A stretch of 64,000 nt of DNA from Dermatophagoides farinae (Eukaryota; Arthropoda; Arachnida; Sarcoptiformes; Pyroglyphidae). How positions within the stretch are numbered: the first letter of the stretch is position 1; each line of letters starts with the position of its first letter. Below, piece by piece: positions 26,801 to 38,505 of this stretch. The DNA lies in NCBI RefSeq assembly GCF_024713945.1, contig NC_134677.1, positions 7,648,001 through 7,712,000 on the forward strand. The letters are read 5' to 3'. Under the pieces are notes generated by a model. That model did no database searches. It was given only the letters and a program-made list of their open reading frames with translations, and had not been told where the DNA came from. A program made the translations under genes and the position numbers.

Positions 26801-28052
26801 ACAGAGATAGATAGAGATGAGAAGAATTCTGGACATGAAAAAGTGATATTAAGAAAGAGTGTTTGTGAGATAGAGAGAGATATAGTTTTCTATGTATGTT
26901 TTTTTTCTGTTTTTGTTTTTCTCTGAGCTTAATATATTAATAATAGTAATATCAAATGAAATGATACAGAAAAAAAAATCTATGAAGATAGATAGATAAA
27001 TAGATCTTTCTATTTATCATTTTGTTACTTTTGTTTGTTTGTCTGTGTATCTATCAATCATTTTTTCATCATTTGAATCTTTTTTTTTTTTGGTTGTGTT
27101 TCACATCTCTTTCATCACTGTGTTTTTTTTTCTTGTATGTGGTTGTGACCAACGACGACGACGACGAGGAGAAACAAAACAAAACAAAACAGAAAAAAGG
27201 ATTGTCATTTTGTGTGTGTTCTGTGTTGTGTTTCATATATTTTGTTTTGTCGTTGTTGTTGTTGTTTTCATCTCCAAGCCTAATATTCTTTACATCTCAT
27301 CATCATCATCACCTGTCATTCATCATTGCCAAATATATTCATTCAAATTCGAACAATCATCATCATCATCATCATCATTTGTAAACCTGGGTTGTGCTTG
27401 CTGTGTGTCCAAAATAAAATTCTTCGATACAAAAAAAAAATTTGAGTGAAATTCTCATTCTTGCCATTGCTTGTTGATAATTTGATATTTTTCTTTTCAA
27501 TTGCCATTTTTATATATATTTGAATGTTTATTTTTTTCTCTTTCGAAAAATTTTCTTTATATGACATTTTGAAGAAAAAAATAACAAAAAAAAAACGATC
27601 AAACGATCAAATTATTGGTGGTCTTCTTCAAATCGAATCAAATTTCAAAATTGTAAAAAACAAAAAGCAAAAAAAAAATTCGTTTGTTTCTTTCCTCCAT
27701 AAATTTCTTTTTTTTCGTTGCAATCAAATAACTCGTTATTCATCTGTTTTTTATGGTCATCATCGTTTTTTTTTTTCGTTGGACATCTAAAACAGCCAAT
27801 TAATTGACGTTTTTTTAAAGAAAAAAAATATTGTCATCATCACGACGACGTCAACAAAAAAGTTGAAATTCAAAAAAAAAACAAATCAACTTTTGGTTTT
27901 CAGTTTCGCCAAATTCAAAGTTTATCACCTCAAGCAATTTTCATTTTTGTTGTCCGAAAAAAAAACTATTACTACAACAACAACAAATATCGTTCGTTTG
28001 TGAATTTTTATTTACAGAGATTAAATGTATAAAGATTTCTATAATAATAACA
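23801..28052. other. intergenic region without a convincing gene
   Basis: The first 300 bases hold the BUB3 promoter on the minus strand. A 66-residue minus-strand ORF at 23939-24139 is not low-complexity and has several cysteines but resembles nothing I know. From about 24.4 kb on the DNA is (CA)n, (ATC)n, poly(A/T) and (GTT)n, with short ORFs that are all repeat translations. The last few hundred bases before 28053 should contain the acetylcholinesterase 5' UTR. Confidence 0.5.
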
Positions 28053-30262
28053 ATGTATGAAATGAAGAACATCATCATAATCATCATATCATTATTGGCT
28101 ATGCTGCTGCCTTTTTGGATTTTAGTTACAACAACAATAATAGTCGATGCTCATCCAATTAATCATCATTATAATAATAATAATAATAATAATAATGGTC
28201 CATATGTATCAACTGGATATAATAATAATAATAATAATGATGATGATTCATTATTAATACAAACATCACGTGGTATGGTACGTGGACAACGTGTACGTTC
28301 ATTAAATGGACGTTTAGTTGATGAATTTTTGGGAATACCATTTGCTAAACCACCTATTGGTGAATTACGTTTTAAACATCCACTTCCAATAGATTTTTGG
28401 GATGGTATATTCAATGCTACACAAAAACCTAAATCCTGTTATCAGGTAGCTGATCATACATTTGGTATGAATTTTTTAGGTACCAATATGTGGAATGTTG
28501 ATCAGACTAACCTTGATGAAGATTGCCTTACATTGAATATATGGGTACCATATCCAAGGCCTAAAAATTCTGCTGTATTAGTATGGATATATGGTGGATG
28601 TTTTTATTCCGGTTCAATATCATTAGATTTATATGATGGAAAATTATTCGCTACAGAAGAGAATATTATATTTGTCAGCATTAATTATCGTCTTGGTAAT
28701 CTAGGTTTTCTTTATTTTGAAAATACCAATGATATTGTTGGCAATGCTGCTATGTTTGATCAGGTAATGGCATTACAATGGATACATACAAATATTGAAA
28801 AATTCGGTGGTAATCGTCATAATATAACATTATTTGGTGAATCAGCCGGTGCAACTAGTATTGCTTATCATCTATTATCACCATTAAGTCAACATTTATT
28901 CAGTCAAGCCATATTACAGAGTGGTGCACCAACCGTACCATGGGGTTTGGTTGATAAGAAAAAAATTCATCAACGTGGCTTAATGTTAGCAGAATCGGTT
29001 GGTTGTCCATATGATGATCAACAAATTGATCGAGTACTTGATTGTTTACGACAAACAGATCCGGCATTATTAATGCAGAATGAATCGACTGATGCATATG
29101 GTGTTGTTGAATTTGCATTCACACCAATTGTTGATGGTGTTTTCTTGACTGATTATCCGGAAAAATTGATGCAAGATAAACGTTTTAAAAAGACACGTTT
29201 ATTATTAGGAAATAATAAAGAAGAGGGTACATATTTTATTATCTACAAATTGAATGATATATTTAAATTTGAAGAAGATGTCTATCTAACACGCGCCGAT
29301 TTCAATAAGTCAGTCAGATTATTAACACCAAATATGCATCCAATAGGACAATCAGCAATCATTTATGAATATACTGATTGGTTGAATCCAGATGATCCAA
29401 TTAAAAATCGTGATGCTATCGATAAGATTGTTGGTGATTATCATTTTGTTTGCCATGTGAATAAATTCGCCGATCGTTATGCATCGGTTGGTAATGAAGT
29501 TTATATGTATTATTTCACACATCGTTCAACAAAAAATCCATGGCCAAAATGGATGGGTACTATACATGGTGATGAGATTCCATTCATATTTGGTGAACCA
29601 TTAAATAAATCGATTGGTTATACACATGATGAAATTGTTTTAAGTAAACAAATGATGAGATGTTGGTCTAATTTTGCTAAAACTGGGTATGTTCAATCCA
29701 TATCAATCAATCGTATTTATTGTGTGATTGGTTTTTTTTTTTTGATTGAAATTGTTTGTGTTTTTTTTCTCATTATAAAACAAAAATAGCAATCCAACAA
29801 TGGATGAGAATGGTATATGGTCACAATTACATTGGCCTTTATATACAGCATATAAAAAAGAATATCTTACATTTTCAACAAATTACAGTATTGGACAAGG
29901 AATACGTACCAAGCAGTGTGCCTTTTGGCAAACCTATTTACCTCAATTAATGGACAATCTAAGTAAGCATGAACATTAGACATAATATAATGATTGATAT
30001 TGATATTGATATTTTTCTATTGCTGATGATTAATTGATCATTTGATTAATTTTTTTTTTATTATTGTTTTCTCTCTTTCTCTATTTTTTCTCTTTGTGGT
30101 AAATATTTAAATGTGAATGCAATAGCTTTACTTGAAGAAAAGATTCACATGTGCCATAATTCGGCCATATCATTATTCAACCAACGATTTAATATGATGA
30201 TGATGATCATCATCAACATTATTATTTCAACAACAACAATCATCACCGTTGTCGTCGTTTAA
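28053..30262 (+). CDS. Ace: acetylcholinesterase (secreted, probably GPI-anchored)
   Basis: Acetylcholinesterase hydrolyses acetylcholine at synapses and is the target of organophosphates and carbamates. Three exons, 28053-29686, 29790-29962 and 30126-30262, join in phase to 647 residues (a second ATG at 28062 is equally possible). In order: signal peptide, Asn-rich insert, the alpha/beta hydrolase. Visible catalytic features are Ser in GESAG, Glu in NKEEGTYF, His in GTIHGDEI, the choline-site Trp in NMWN, acyl-pocket FAF, a peripheral Tyr in FYSG, and the six cysteines of the three disulfides including the KQCAFW one. The C terminus ends in a hydrophobic Ile/Val/Thr tail typical of GPI addition. 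The oxyanion-hole motif reads YGGCFYSG, with Cys where Gly (Torpedo 119) is usual. A catalytic esterase rather than neuroligin, because the triad is complete. Confidence 0.93.
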
Positions 30263-33200
30263 TCATGACGAAAAAAAACCAAGTGTTTACCAAAATAGAG
30301 AAAAAAAAACAAAATTCATCACATATTCGATATTGGATTCAATCAAATCCAAAAATTTGGAGTGAATGAAAAAACAACCCGATCAAACGATGACGACTAA
30401 TAGAAATGTTCAAAATTGTAGCTGTTATTATGATGATTCTATCAATTTCAATCAATAGATTTAGCGCTCAGCAACGAATTCATCCATTCTCGACAAGCAA
30501 ACAAACAAACAAACAAACAAAAAACACTCCAGACATAATCAAAAAAAAAAATTGGAATTTATTTGGATTTTTTCCAAATAATAATGAACTTTTTGCGTCG
30601 CATTTTGTTTTTATTTTGCTGGTTCCATTTCTTATTATGTTTTTTTTTCGGTGCTATTAAAATCCATCACCATCATCCAACAATCTGTGTTTATACTTTC
30701 TGTGTCAATTTAGGTGTTTTTTTTTCTGTATTTGTTGCCGTTTTTTCGTCGTCGTTTCGTTTAATAATTAGCTTACATGAAATATCAAGGCTTAATTAAT
30801 CGTCGCCACCACCATCATCATCATCATCATCATCAAACATCGAAGAAATAAAAAAAAAAAAATACCAGCGACAAACATAGAACAGAATTAATTGATCGAA
30901 TCAGTCAATACTTGCACACACACACACACACCATCATCATCACTAAACTATTCTAGAAATTCTTTGTAAAAACATCTCTCTAGATTCTAGAATATCAAGG
31001 ACAATCTATAAAAATATAGCAACAACAACAACAAGATTATCTCTTCTTTCAAATTTAAATATATTTACTATACGTATAAATTATATACATGTAAACAACA
31101 CAAAACACACACACACACACACCCAACACCTCCTCCTCTCCTTCTTTATTTCAATCACGCTCATTCACCATTTTTTTCTTTCCACATTCGCAATACCATC
31201 GGTTCCGTTTCCAGTTCCTTTTTCTCCCTCCTTACTCCTTTTCACTTTTTATTGTCTTATTTCTATATATATACTGATTACTATCATCATCAATAATTGA
31301 TAACTAACTAAATAACTATGGTTGTGAATTAAGGTTGCATTATTAATGAAACAAAACAAAACAAAACAGAACAAAACAAAATAAAAAAAAAATTTCTCTT
31401 CTACTTCTTCTTCTTTTTTCCTTGAAATCTCACTTGAAACTAACTTGAAAACCTGGAAAAAAAACTTGATTGAATCACATTCACATTTTTTTTTTGTTGA
31501 TTATAATTAACTAACTCACTCACTTCAAATTGCTTGCTTGCTCTCTCTCTCTCTCTTTCATTCATAAAAAAAAGCAAATTCTTTGTCGTCTATTTATATA
31601 TTCTTATTATATTATATTATTACTATTGGGAATTTATTGATCAAAACAAACAAAAAGAAAAATTTCCATTCACTTATTTATTCTCTCTTTTTCTTATTCT
31701 TATTATATAATTCAATATATATTATAATAAAGCAGAAAATGTTAATGTTAATTTTAACTTAATACGAGACTGATTGACTGACTGAATATCACTGAATATT
31801 CTGTAATAATGAAATTACATTCACACACACACACACACAAACACGGCGAGAGAAAAAAAAATTCACAATGTAAAATGCCTTTGTAATTGGGTTATTATTC
31901 TTATCATCATCATCATCATCATTATTATTGTATTGATGAACATGATCAACAACAACAAGAAATTGTATTACATAATGAAATGAAATGAAAACTTGATGAA
32001 TAATCAATATTCGAACAACAACAGCAAGAAAAAAAAACAGAATGACCAGCCTAATAATTTTTTAATAACAACAACCAACCAATCAATCAATCTATCGATC
32101 AATCATATGGTGAAAACAGTGAATGGGAAAAAAAATGGCAAACAATTAAACGAATATCACATATTGTGATAAACACACCCGATACAATTATTGACACGCC
32201 TATCAATTTCCAGTGAATATTATCAATCAGATCATCAGATGTCCATTTAGATACAGAACAATCAAACACAGACATTAGATACATTAAATTAATTGTTATT
32301 TTTTATTTTTATTTTTTTTGATGGTTGAAAACAACACGAAATGAATCATATATGAACACTGTGTTTGTTGAGTGTGTGTGTGTGTGTGTTTGAAAACACA
32401 TTCACTATACATTGATCTAAAATAATCGATACCATCATCATCATGAGTAACCATTTTTTTTTGTTCATTTTCATTTCATTTTTTTTCTCGTTTTGTTTCC
32501 CTGGTTTTATATTTTTTTTTCCATCCCACCATAATTGGTAATTGTAATCTACTCTAATCTAATTAGAATGTTGTTGTTTTTTTTTGTTGTTGTTGTTGAT
32601 ATTTGTGTAATATGAAGAGAAATTTTTTTTTCTGTTTTTAAACAAAAAAAAATACTAGTAGGTATTTTTTTTATTTTCACAGTTCAATGGTTGAAAAAAA
32701 ATGTATACCTGAATTAACAATCATCATACACAGATGAATGAATTTGAATTTACATTTGGAATTTTTTTTTGTCTTTCATTTTCTGGTTCAATTCGTTTAA
32801 TTATGGTTCAGTTTAGTTTTTTGTTTTACAGTCGTAATAATTCTCATTCATTCATAGTGAGTTTTTTTTTCGTTTTGTTTTAATACCAATTCTAATTCGA
32901 ATAATTTATGATGTTTCCACACACACACACACACACACAACCCACACACCTTACCTAATTCATATATTATTTATTCTGTCTCACTTACTTACTTCAATTA
33001 ACAATCAGCTCTATTATCTCTTTTATTCTCGATCTTCTTCCATTTAATATAAAAATTACATAAATTTTGTTATTTTTTCTAACGAATAAAATGTTGTATG
33101 ATTTAACATTAAAAATTAAAAATTAAAAACTGTATTTAAATTCAAAAGCAATATATAAATAATGATGATTAAAAATAGGAAATTGAAATTATCCAAATGT

Positions 33201-33450
33201 TTGTTTTGTTTTATTCTGTGAAAGAATATTCTTTTATTTAAATGCGGGAATTTCACATCGAAAATTCGAAAAAAAAATAATATTATACCGATGTTTATGA
33301 ATGGATCCAATGTTTTTTTTCGATTTTTTTTAGAATTTCATCAATTTTTTTTTCGTATTTTCGTCTGAATTTGTTTCGTGAGTTTTGATTTATATATATA
33401 AATACGATTACCATTTATTTGTTCTTTGTCTCCAGGTTAAAACAAAAAAA
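30263..33450. other. intergenic DNA, simple sequence with one small membrane-type ORF
   Basis: Contains the 3' UTR of acetylcholinesterase at its left end and the 5' UTR of the zinc-finger gene at its right, where an acceptor (ttctttgtctccag, ending 33435) just before the ATG suggests a 5' UTR intron. Between them lie (CA)n, (ATC)n and poly(T) tracts. Only the ORF at 32099-32284 (minus) stands out; it is listed separately. Confidence 0.5.
32099..32284 (-). CDS. candidate 61-residue membrane protein or last exon
   Basis: Not recognised. This minus-strand ORF is free of triplet-repeat residues, unlike its surroundings. It shows a polar start (SKWTSDDLIDNIHW) followed by a hydrophobic segment of about 20 residues (WKLIGVSIIVSGVFITICDI) and a Cys/His/Phe-rich tail, a layout seen in small single-pass membrane proteins. 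It might instead be the last exon of a longer minus-strand gene, but no upstream exon or clear acceptor was found. Chance is a real alternative. Confidence 0.25.
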   Translation of the reverse strand: MYLMSVFDCSVSKWTSDDLIDNIHWKLIGVSIIVSGVFITICDIRLIVCHFFSHSLFSPYD

Positions 33451-34933
33451 ATGCCAAAAGTTTTTCTAACCAAAGAGAATCGTCGACTAATCCGAATCAT
33501 GTTACATTATCGTCATATGTTTTTGTATTTGATGAAACATTATGCCGATGAAATTGATGATTTGTTTGAAAAAGATTCGGAAAAAGATAATTTCAAAACG
33601 ACTGTAGAATATTGTGATAAATGGTTCGAAAAAATTACTTCCAATGCTGAGGATAGAATAAATCAGCTAAACAAATTGATTGTTGAATTAATTGAAGAAA
33701 CTGAATCATCTTATGGTTCACATCGAAAATTGATGAAAATTGATCTAGATCGACAAATTATATCGAATTCAAAAAAGAATGGTAATGGAAAAGATAAGAA
33801 AACAAATTCTAAAAAACGTAAACGACAAGCAGCAGATTCAGAATCTTCAACAAAAAGCAACAAGAAAAAATGTCTTAATCTAGATTCGGAAACGAATAAT
33901 AATTATAATGATGATGATAATGATAATGTTGAAGAGAAAAAACAGACGGATAAACAATCTGATCCTGACACACAACAAGATAATAACATTGGCATTGATA
34001 ATGATGATGATGGTGATACAACCTTCGATATATTTGGCATAGCAATGCAATATACTTGTTCATTGGGATGTAGATTTCGTAGTACATCGATGAAAAAAAT
34101 CAAAAATCATGAATTATTAGTCCATAGTGGTGAAAAAAAAGTTCATAAATGTTTATATAAAAATTGTGGCGGACAATTTAAAACGATTTATGATCTTGAA
34201 AAACATTCAATGAAAATACACGAAATTTTCAAATGTTCCTTTGGAAATTGTGAATCAGAATTTGACAGCGAGTAAGTATGATGACTGATCTTGTGTCAAT
34301 CTCATATTAATCATTCTTTTTTTCCGTTTGAAAAGGTTTTATTTAAAAAAACATTATAGACTGAAACATGAAAAGGAATCGGTAATATGTAAAGAATGTG
34401 ATAGAAAATTTCCAAATTGTACTCGATTACGTAAACATATCTATTTATTCCATGAATATGATGATTATCATTGTGATTATGATGGATGCGATTTTTCTAC
34501 AACACTTCGTTTGGATTTATTCAACCATAAACGTACTAAACATTTGCACAAAAAATGTGAATTTGATGGCTGCAATAGTATTCTATCCATAAGCGGTTGT
34601 TCTATACATAAAAAATTACATACAAAAGCTAAAACATATCAATGTTCATGGCCTGATTGTGGTAAATGTCTTTATGATTCAAAATCATTGAAAGATCATA
34701 TTCGTATTCATTTAAATTTCAAACGTTATCGTTGTAAATGGCCAGATTGTGGTTATGCTTGTGAACAGAAAACCAATATGATCACACATATACGTATAAG
34801 ACATTTTAAACTACCACATACAAAAAAACGTCAATTAGAATTGAATATTTCAACGGATTCATATCCAAATCCAAATGAATATATTGAAACGGTTAATGAA
34901 GATATCTATATGAATAATCGAGGAAATCACTAA
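33451..34933 (+). CDS. C2H2 zinc-finger protein with eight fingers
   Basis: Two exons, 33451-34271 and 34336-34933, join in phase 2 to 472 residues. Residues 1-110 are a charged helical region without a known domain, followed by a Lys-rich, nuclear-localisation-like and acidic Asn/Asp linker to about 195. From about 200 on come eight C2H2 fingers; the single intron falls inside finger 3, after CESEFDSE. Several fingers have the CxxxxC spacing and aromatic WPDCG or YDGCD cores seen in TFIIIA-like and Zic/Gli-like fingers. Linkers are irregular, not the TGEKP type, so it is not a classic KRAB-style array. A nuclear nucleic-acid-binding role is inferred; no orthologue is named. Confidence 0.85.
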
Positions 34934-35153
34934 TTATCATCTATCATCTACGTTAATTTATAAATTTTTTTTTCAATAATCAAAATTTAAAATTTTCATT
35001 TTTTTGTTTCTTTTTCACAATAAACACGTGTTTCACCCCCTAACGACCAAAAAATTTATTAAAAATTTTGTCCACTTCAGTATTTCATCATTGAAAAATT
35101 TCATCAAGTTTCAATTGTGAATTTTTTTTTGATCATTTTTTTTTTTTTTGATA

Positions 35154-36758
35154 ATGGAAAATAATAATTTAATATCTCAATATGGTGATGATTGTGGTAA
35201 ATCAGTATTGCCTAATAAACATAAACGTCAATTAAACCACAATAATAATAATGATGATGATGATGTTGATGATCCAACTACAAACAAACGAAATCGAAAA
35301 ACTATCACTATCGATGACATTATTGATGGATGTTATGGTTTTTTCTTAAACGAAATACCCGATCGACCGGATAATCAATTGAATGGTTTTCATACAATTA
35401 GCCTAAAATCAATATTATCAAATGAAAATGGAAAGATAATCGAATCTATTCATTTTAATTTTTTATACAATCTTGAATGGTAATTATTAATTAATTAATT
35501 AATTGATTAGCATAATATATTGATTTTTTTTCGTTCACTTTTCTTTTATTCAAAAAAAAATAGGCTTATCGATCACTATCCAGCCAATTGTCGTAATTCT
35601 CCCATTTATATTGTTTTTGGTAATAGTCCTCAATCAAGAATTGAATCATGTTCATATTCAAATGTAAAATTATGTAGCATTAAATTGAATGGAATTTATT
35701 CTTGTCATCATTCGAAAATGATTATATTACATTATGAAGATGATTCCATTCGGATAATTATTCTTACAGCTAATATGACTCCATTGGATTGGTATACTGT
35801 TACACAAGGTATATGGATTAGTCCTAAATTGAAAAAGAATAACTTGAAAGAAGATACATCAAAAACAAATTTCAAAAATGATCTGATTCAATATTTAAAG
35901 GCTTATGAACATAAATCTATTGTAATGTGGATCAATATTATCCAAGAATACGATTTTTCACCCATCAATGTATTTTTAATTGGCTCAATTTGTAATTCAC
36001 ATGGAAATGATGATCGTGAATCATTTGGCCATTTGAAAATTCGAAAAATATTGCGAACAAGCCATTATGGACCTACCAACGAAATAAAAAATTGGCCAAT
36101 CATTTGCCAATTTAGTAGTATTGGATCATTAGGTAAAACACCACAGTCATGGCTAACTGCACAATTTTTGGCTTCGTTTTCAGCCACATATAATGATTTC
36201 AATGGCATTAAACCGGAATTAAAATGTATTTATCCGACTATTGAAGATATATTGAATAGCCTGGATAAAAATGGAACTTGTTTTCCATATATCAAATCAA
36301 CGGCTGATAAACAGCCATATTTGAATGATTTTTTCTATCGATGGAAAGCATCCATATCTGATCGTAATAATGTCATGCCACATATAAAAACGTATGCACG
36401 TATATCACCGGATAATAGAAAAATGGCCTGGTTTTGTCTTACATCGGCTAATCTATCGAAAGCTGCATGGGGACATTTAGTTAAAATTGGATCAAAACTT
36501 CGGATTTTGAATTACGAACTTGGTGTACTGTTTTTGCCAAAATTGATGGTTTGTTGAAAATGGTTTTTTTTTTCTTTCAATTAATTAAATTAAATTTTGT
36601 TTTAATCTTTTTTTTTCTTGCAGATAAATCAAGATTCATTTAGTATTAGCCAAAATAATCCACTTTTCTTGCCTTATGATCTTCCATTGGTTAAATATGA
36701 TCCAGAAAATGATAAACCATGGATCAATAATAATAATATTAATACTTTCACGGTATGA
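35154..36758 (+). CDS. TDP1: tyrosyl-DNA phosphodiesterase 1
   Basis: TDP1 removes stalled topoisomerase I from DNA 3' ends in the nucleus. Exons 35154-35479, 35564-36548 and 36624-36758 join in phase to 481 residues. After an acidic, disordered N terminus (about 60 residues) comes the phospholipase-D-like fold. The first HKN site is YSCHHSKMIILHYED with TANMTPLDW after it; the second is MPHIKTYARISPDNRKMAWF with TSANLSKAAWG, then NYELGVLFLP. Both catalytic His/Lys pairs are present. Human TDP1 is 608 residues; the difference is the shorter disordered N terminus. The last exon may end at TGA 36756-36758 or splice on at ACG|gtatga to a very short extra exon; both give nearly the same protein. 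Confidence 0.95.
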
Positions 36759-36873
36759 AATTGTTATTCGTTTATTATTATTGCAGAATATTGACACGTG
36801 TTTTCTTTTGATTCTTCAGAAATAGATCATCATAATATAATAATAATTCTCATCATTTCTTTCAACCGACAAA

Positions 36874-38410
36874 ATGTCTAAAAATCATCCTGCTGTCTAT
36901 GCTGAATCCGAATTATTTAATCAAATTGAAAATAATATTCAAAATTTATCAAAAATATTTAGAAATATATCGAATGGACATATGACCAATGTTGATGTCA
37001 ATGATTCGATGACATTATTACGAAATTCAATCGCTTCAGCTGCCTCTATTGATGATGTTAATTTTCGCTGCCAATTTTTTCGTATTATCTGTGATGAAAA
37101 ATATTTGTTCATCAAAGCTATTCAATCATTTTTTGATCGACAATTTGATGATCTATATACTAAACTTGTATCCAATTCCATTGTTGAAAACGATGATGTA
37201 TCATTGATGTTTATGTTAAAATCACTTCAATTTTTCTTTAATTTATCCAATCTAAATCCACAGCAATTTGAATTTAAAAATTTATCAGAATTTCATTCAT
37301 TTATTTTGAATAAAAAATATTACAAGTAAGATTTGCTTATTTTTTGATCATTTTTTTTTGATTTTTAAAAAATATTTTTTTTGATTCCATAGATTTTTAA
37401 ATTTTTACAAACTTGAAAAATCATTGAAAAATGATCATATCCAATATTTATTGAAAAGACTAACAATCGTTTATACTGCTTTATTATTTCGTTGTCTTTC
37501 AAATGACACCGTTCGAATGAATGGAATTCTAAACGAAACAATGATTGATACAAGCTTTTGGAATTCATTATTCGATCATATTGAATCTGAATTATCCGAA
37601 TGGTCATTATGGATATTTTTTCTTGTGTTGAAAGATGAAAAATTTGCCAAAAATTTATTCTGCACCATAACAACAAAACGACAAATCATTTTTCTTGATA
37701 TCTGTATGGAATTTATTGATGATGAATGCCGAAAACATGAAAAAATTTCGTTGAAAAATATTGAAACTATTAAACCTGATGATTGTCTTAATCTTTTTGA
37801 TTGTCAATTATGTCCGTTACCAAAAGAATTTATTGAATTTATTAATCAATTATTTCATCATCAAATCAATGAATATTTTTTAAAATCAAATTTTCGACGA
37901 TAATTCTCATCACGATGATTTGTCGGTTTTTACAAAAATTTCGTCATTTCTTTTAAAAATTATTTCATTTCAATCATATGCTGAAATTTTGAAAAAACAG
38001 GATTTATTTGAAAATTTACTCGATATTTTATCATGTTTTCATACAATGAGCAATGATCCTGAATCCATATTCTACACACAAGATCTTCGAACAAGTGGCC
38101 AGCAAAAATCATCATGGTTGAAAATCAAGCAATTTTCGGTTTCAAACGAAATATAATTGGATTAATTGCAAATTGTCTACACGAAAATTTTCATGCACAG
38201 ACACAACTGAGAACATCAGGTCGATTTATAGCTTTATTAAATTCAACCAAAATAGATCGTAATAATCCATTCATTTTACAATGGACAATATTTGCCATAC
38301 GTAATGCATTGAAAGATAATATAGCAAATCAAGAATTCGTACGAAATCTGCAAAAACAAACGGAAATTTTTGATAATGAAATTTTCGATAAAATTAAATT
38401 TATTCGTTAA
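36874..38410 (+). CDS. ATXN10: ataxin-10 homologue with two compensating frameshifts
   Basis: Ataxin-10 is a cytoplasmic armadillo-like protein linked to neurite growth and cytokinesis. Exon 1 (36874-37325) splices in phase 2 to 37393. The C terminus carries the ataxin-10 domain: FGFKRNIIGLIANCL, then DRNNPFILQWTIFAIRNAL, very close to the vertebrate GFKSHLIRLIGNLCYK and NPFLTEWVIYAIRNL blocks. The frame changes at about 37890-37903 and returns at about 38116-38150, so the roughly 230 bases between (SVFTKISSFLLKIISFQSYA and on) read in another frame. Both changes sit beside an ATTTTCG homopolymer. The protein would be about 490 residues if both are indel errors (human 475). Confidence 0.85.
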
Positions 38411-38505
38411 TGTTATTAAATAAATAAAATTCGTTGGTTTATTATTTAAATCGAATATTCATTCATACAAGTAATGTTGTTTGGATTGTTTCAAATCGAA
38501 CGGAA

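Noticed and set aside
30406-30660. ORF with a signal-peptide-like start after acetylcholinesterase
   Set aside because: It lies in the probable 3' UTR, soon turns into AAAC repeats and Phe-rich poly(T) translation.
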